From NCBI GenBank assembly GCA_052170555.1, contig JBQNAI010000001.1:186001-250000 (forward strand): a stretch of DNA of 64,000 nt, given 5' to 3'. Positions 62,439 to 64,000 of the stretch are shown here, in pieces. The notes under the pieces are model-generated. The model saw nothing but the letters and a program-made list of their open reading frames with translations, was not told the origin of the DNA and ran no database searches. The translations under genes were made by a program, and so were the position numbers. The stretch comes from Scybalousia_A sp052170555. Lineage in GTDB: Bacteria; Bacteroidota; Bacteroidia; Bacteroidales; P3. Within the stretch, counting starts at the first letter, position 1; each line of letters starts with the position of its first letter.

Positions 62439-64000
62439 ATGAAAGCAAATATAAAAATAATTATAAATGATTTTGTTTTTTTGGTAGCAATAATTTGTTT
62501 AGTCTTGTGTAATTCTCATTATGTATATGGACAAAGCGACACTGCTTATAATGAGAATGTAATAGTTAATGTGGGTTTTAGTCCTATTGTAACAGATGCT
62601 AATAAGATAAACGAGAACCCAACAATTTTGGATACTTCTTTTTCTCAAATTTATTTGAATTTTGATAAGATTGATAAAGGTTACAAAACTAAATTAGTAT
62701 TTGATACAATAAAAGCAGCTCAAGTCAAAGGAGAACCTGTTGCTAAACTGTATAATTTCAACATTAGGGGAGGGCTTGGAATAGCTACATCTAAACGCTT
62801 AGGTAATGGTTTTATTCCATTACTTCAGGCATCATATTCATCACTCAGGAATAAATATTTGCTTTATGGAGTAGATATTTACTCACGTAGTATTGTGGGG
62901 CAGCGAAAAGATTATGGGAAAGCTAGTTGCAGCAATAATGATATAAATCTTTGGGCTAAAAAAATTTTTGATAACTATGCAATAACTACGCGTGCATACT
63001 ATAATTATAATAGGCACTATTATTACGGTAAAGAGAATTTTTCCAATTATACATATGCTGGACAACCTTTGAAAAATGAAAATAAGGATTATCGTATTGC
63101 TTGGCATAATATAGGGATTGATATAACATGTACAAAGTTGGAAAGAAAGAATTTATTTAAACACAGTTCTTTTTTTTCGCTCAATTATACGACAAGTAAA
63201 ACAAAATCGCGAGAGTTAGACTTACATTTATTACTTGATGGTAACAAGACAGTACAATTGTTTTGGGAAACGGAACAAGTGTTGGGTTTGACCTTTGATT
63301 ATCAGCATGCATTTAGAAGGTATGACGGCAATTGGAATAAATATGATACGACATTGCCTATTACATCTATTGTAACCACATTGTGGCAGAGAAGAGAATG
63401 GGAAAATATGGGTGCGTTCTCTCAAAGTAGAGCATTATTCAATTTATCTCCTTATTTTATCTTTGATTATCGTAATTTTCACATTTTTACTTCCCTTGAA
63501 TTCATATCTAAGATTAATGGATACAATAGTTTTCAAATTTTTCCTACCATTACGGCTTCCTTGAATGTATGGCAAGATATCGTCTCTTTATATGGAGGCT
63601 TCAAATCCGAAGCAAAATTACCGACATTGTATGAAATAACAAAAAATAATCCTTTTGTGGCAACTTCTGTTCGCTTGATGGATGAAGGAAGTGAGAATTT
63701 ATTTGCAAAAGCTACCGTTAAGGTATCGCCAAAGGCACAGGTATCGTTAGAAGGGGGAATAACAGAAATGAAAAACTATCATTTTTTCTATAATCTTCCT
63801 TTGGGAACTAAACCTAATTTGAATACTATGAACATAGATTATGCCAATGCAAAACGTTACTACACAACGTTAGAAGCACATTTATATATGTCTAATACTT
63901 TTAGCCTGAATCTACATGCTACCTACCAAAATGTAAAGCGTTCAGATGATACGACGGCTTGGTATTGTCCAAAATTCTATACAAGTTTGAAAGTGACTTA
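62439..64000 (+). CDS. Outer-membrane beta-barrel protein (3' end beyond window)
   Basis: The frame is open for 520 codons from the ATG at 62439 to the end of the window. A signal peptide covers about residues 1-32 (ending HYVYGQ), followed by a short N-terminal segment and then repeated amphipathic beta strands with many aromatic residues, as in receptor barrels (LPTLYEITKNNPFVATSVRLMDEG resembles the receptor-barrel L-P-x-L-x-E motif). No TonB plug or carboxypeptidase-like domain is seen before the barrel, so it may be a plug-less relative of TonB-dependent receptors. Its function is unknown. It follows the TPR gene with 100 bases and may be in the same unit. Confidence 0.75.
   Translation, partial: MKANIKIIINDFVFLVAIICLVLCNSHYVYGQSDTAYNENVIVNVGFSPIVTDANKINENPTILDTSFSQIYLNFDKIDKGYKTKLVFDTIKAAQVKGEPVAKLYNFNIRGGLGIATSKRLGNGFIPLLQASYSSLRNKYLLYGVDIYSRSIVGQRKDYGKASCSNNDINLWAKKIFDNYAITTRAYYNYNRHYYYGKENFSNYTYAGQPLKNENKDYRIAWHNIGIDITCTKLERKNLFKHSSFFSLNYTTSKTKSRELDLHLLLDGNKTVQLFWETEQVLGLTFDYQHAFRRYDGNWNKYDTTLPITSIVTTLWQRREWENMGAFSQSRALFNLSPYFIFDYRNFHIFTSLEFISKINGYNSFQIFPTITASLNVWQDIVSLYGGFKSEAKLPTLYEITKNNPFVATSVRLMDEGSENLFAKATVKVSPKAQVSLEGGITEMKNYHFFYNLPLGTKPNLNTMNIDYANAKRYYTTLEAHLYMSNTFSLNLHATYQNVKRSDDTTAWYCPKFYTSLKVT

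Overview
The window is a 64 kb piece of a low-G+C genome from the phylum Bacteroidota, most likely the order Bacteroidales. The evidence is a fused SecD-SecF, TonB-dependent receptors with carboxypeptidase-regulatory N-domains, a PorV-like barrel next to a secreted protein with a type IX-like C-terminus, an ExbB-4TM-ExbD-ExbD locus, DUF3467 after rpoC, DUF4301 after glmS, and many upstream sites matching the Bacteroidetes promoter TTTG-N19-23-TAnnTTTG. The species cannot be named from the sequence. No phage, insertion sequence, CRISPR array or rRNA gene was seen.

Layout. 1-3.5 kb: N-terminal part of an AddA/RecB-like helicase (-) and an MFS transporter (-). 3.9-17.8 kb (+): secDF, a small membrane protein, a three-gene cell-surface cassette (1226-aa receptor-like barrel, 1537-aa secreted protein, PorV-like barrel), then greA and a HIT protein. 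17.9-19.6 kb (-): nitroreductase and NamZ-like muramidase. 19.8-25.5 kb (+): topA, a second outer-membrane receptor and a small HsdR-N-like protein. 25.6-26.2 kb (-): recR. 26.6-40.7 kb (+): the core information-processing block tRNA-Thr/Tyr/Gly/Thr-tuf, tRNA-Trp-secE-nusG-rplK-rplA-rplJ-rplL-rpoB-rpoC and a DUF3467 gene. 40.9-41.9 kb: M23/LysM peptidase. 42.0-45.4 kb (-): glmS and DUF4301. 45.8-48.4 kb (+): trpS, yebC, rsmI. 48.9-49.5 kb (-): ruvC. 50.1-54.9 kb (+): DksA-like protein, lspA, a CorC-like protein and the ExbB/ExbD energy-transducing complex. 55.0-58.8 kb: trmN6, rpsU, xerC, raiA/hpf and an unknown gene. 59.2 kb to the end: a 1048-aa TPR protein and a truncated outer-membrane barrel gene.

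How the genes fit together. Most are housekeeping genes for transcription, translation, DNA repair and cell-wall precursors. The rest serve the envelope: SecDF exports proteins across the inner membrane, ExbB/ExbD can energise the receptors, LspA matures lipoproteins, and the PorV-like cassette looks like a dedicated outer-membrane export unit. That cassette is the best candidate for an undescribed system. A second candidate is a family of short repeats with a TTAAAGTG-N-GA core, spaced 21 bp, found in two divergent promoter regions (recR/tRNA-tuf and glmS/trpS), with a weaker partial match in a third (MFS/secDF).

Coding density is uneven. Several AT-rich gaps of 0.35-1 kb hold promoters and hairpins but no recognisable gene. 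Some start codons were moved inward from the longest reading frame because a promoter box, ribosome-binding-like sequence or family alignment argues for it (topA, ruvC, rplA, lspA, hpf, DUF3467, HsdR-N, the M23 peptidase and the 4TM protein).
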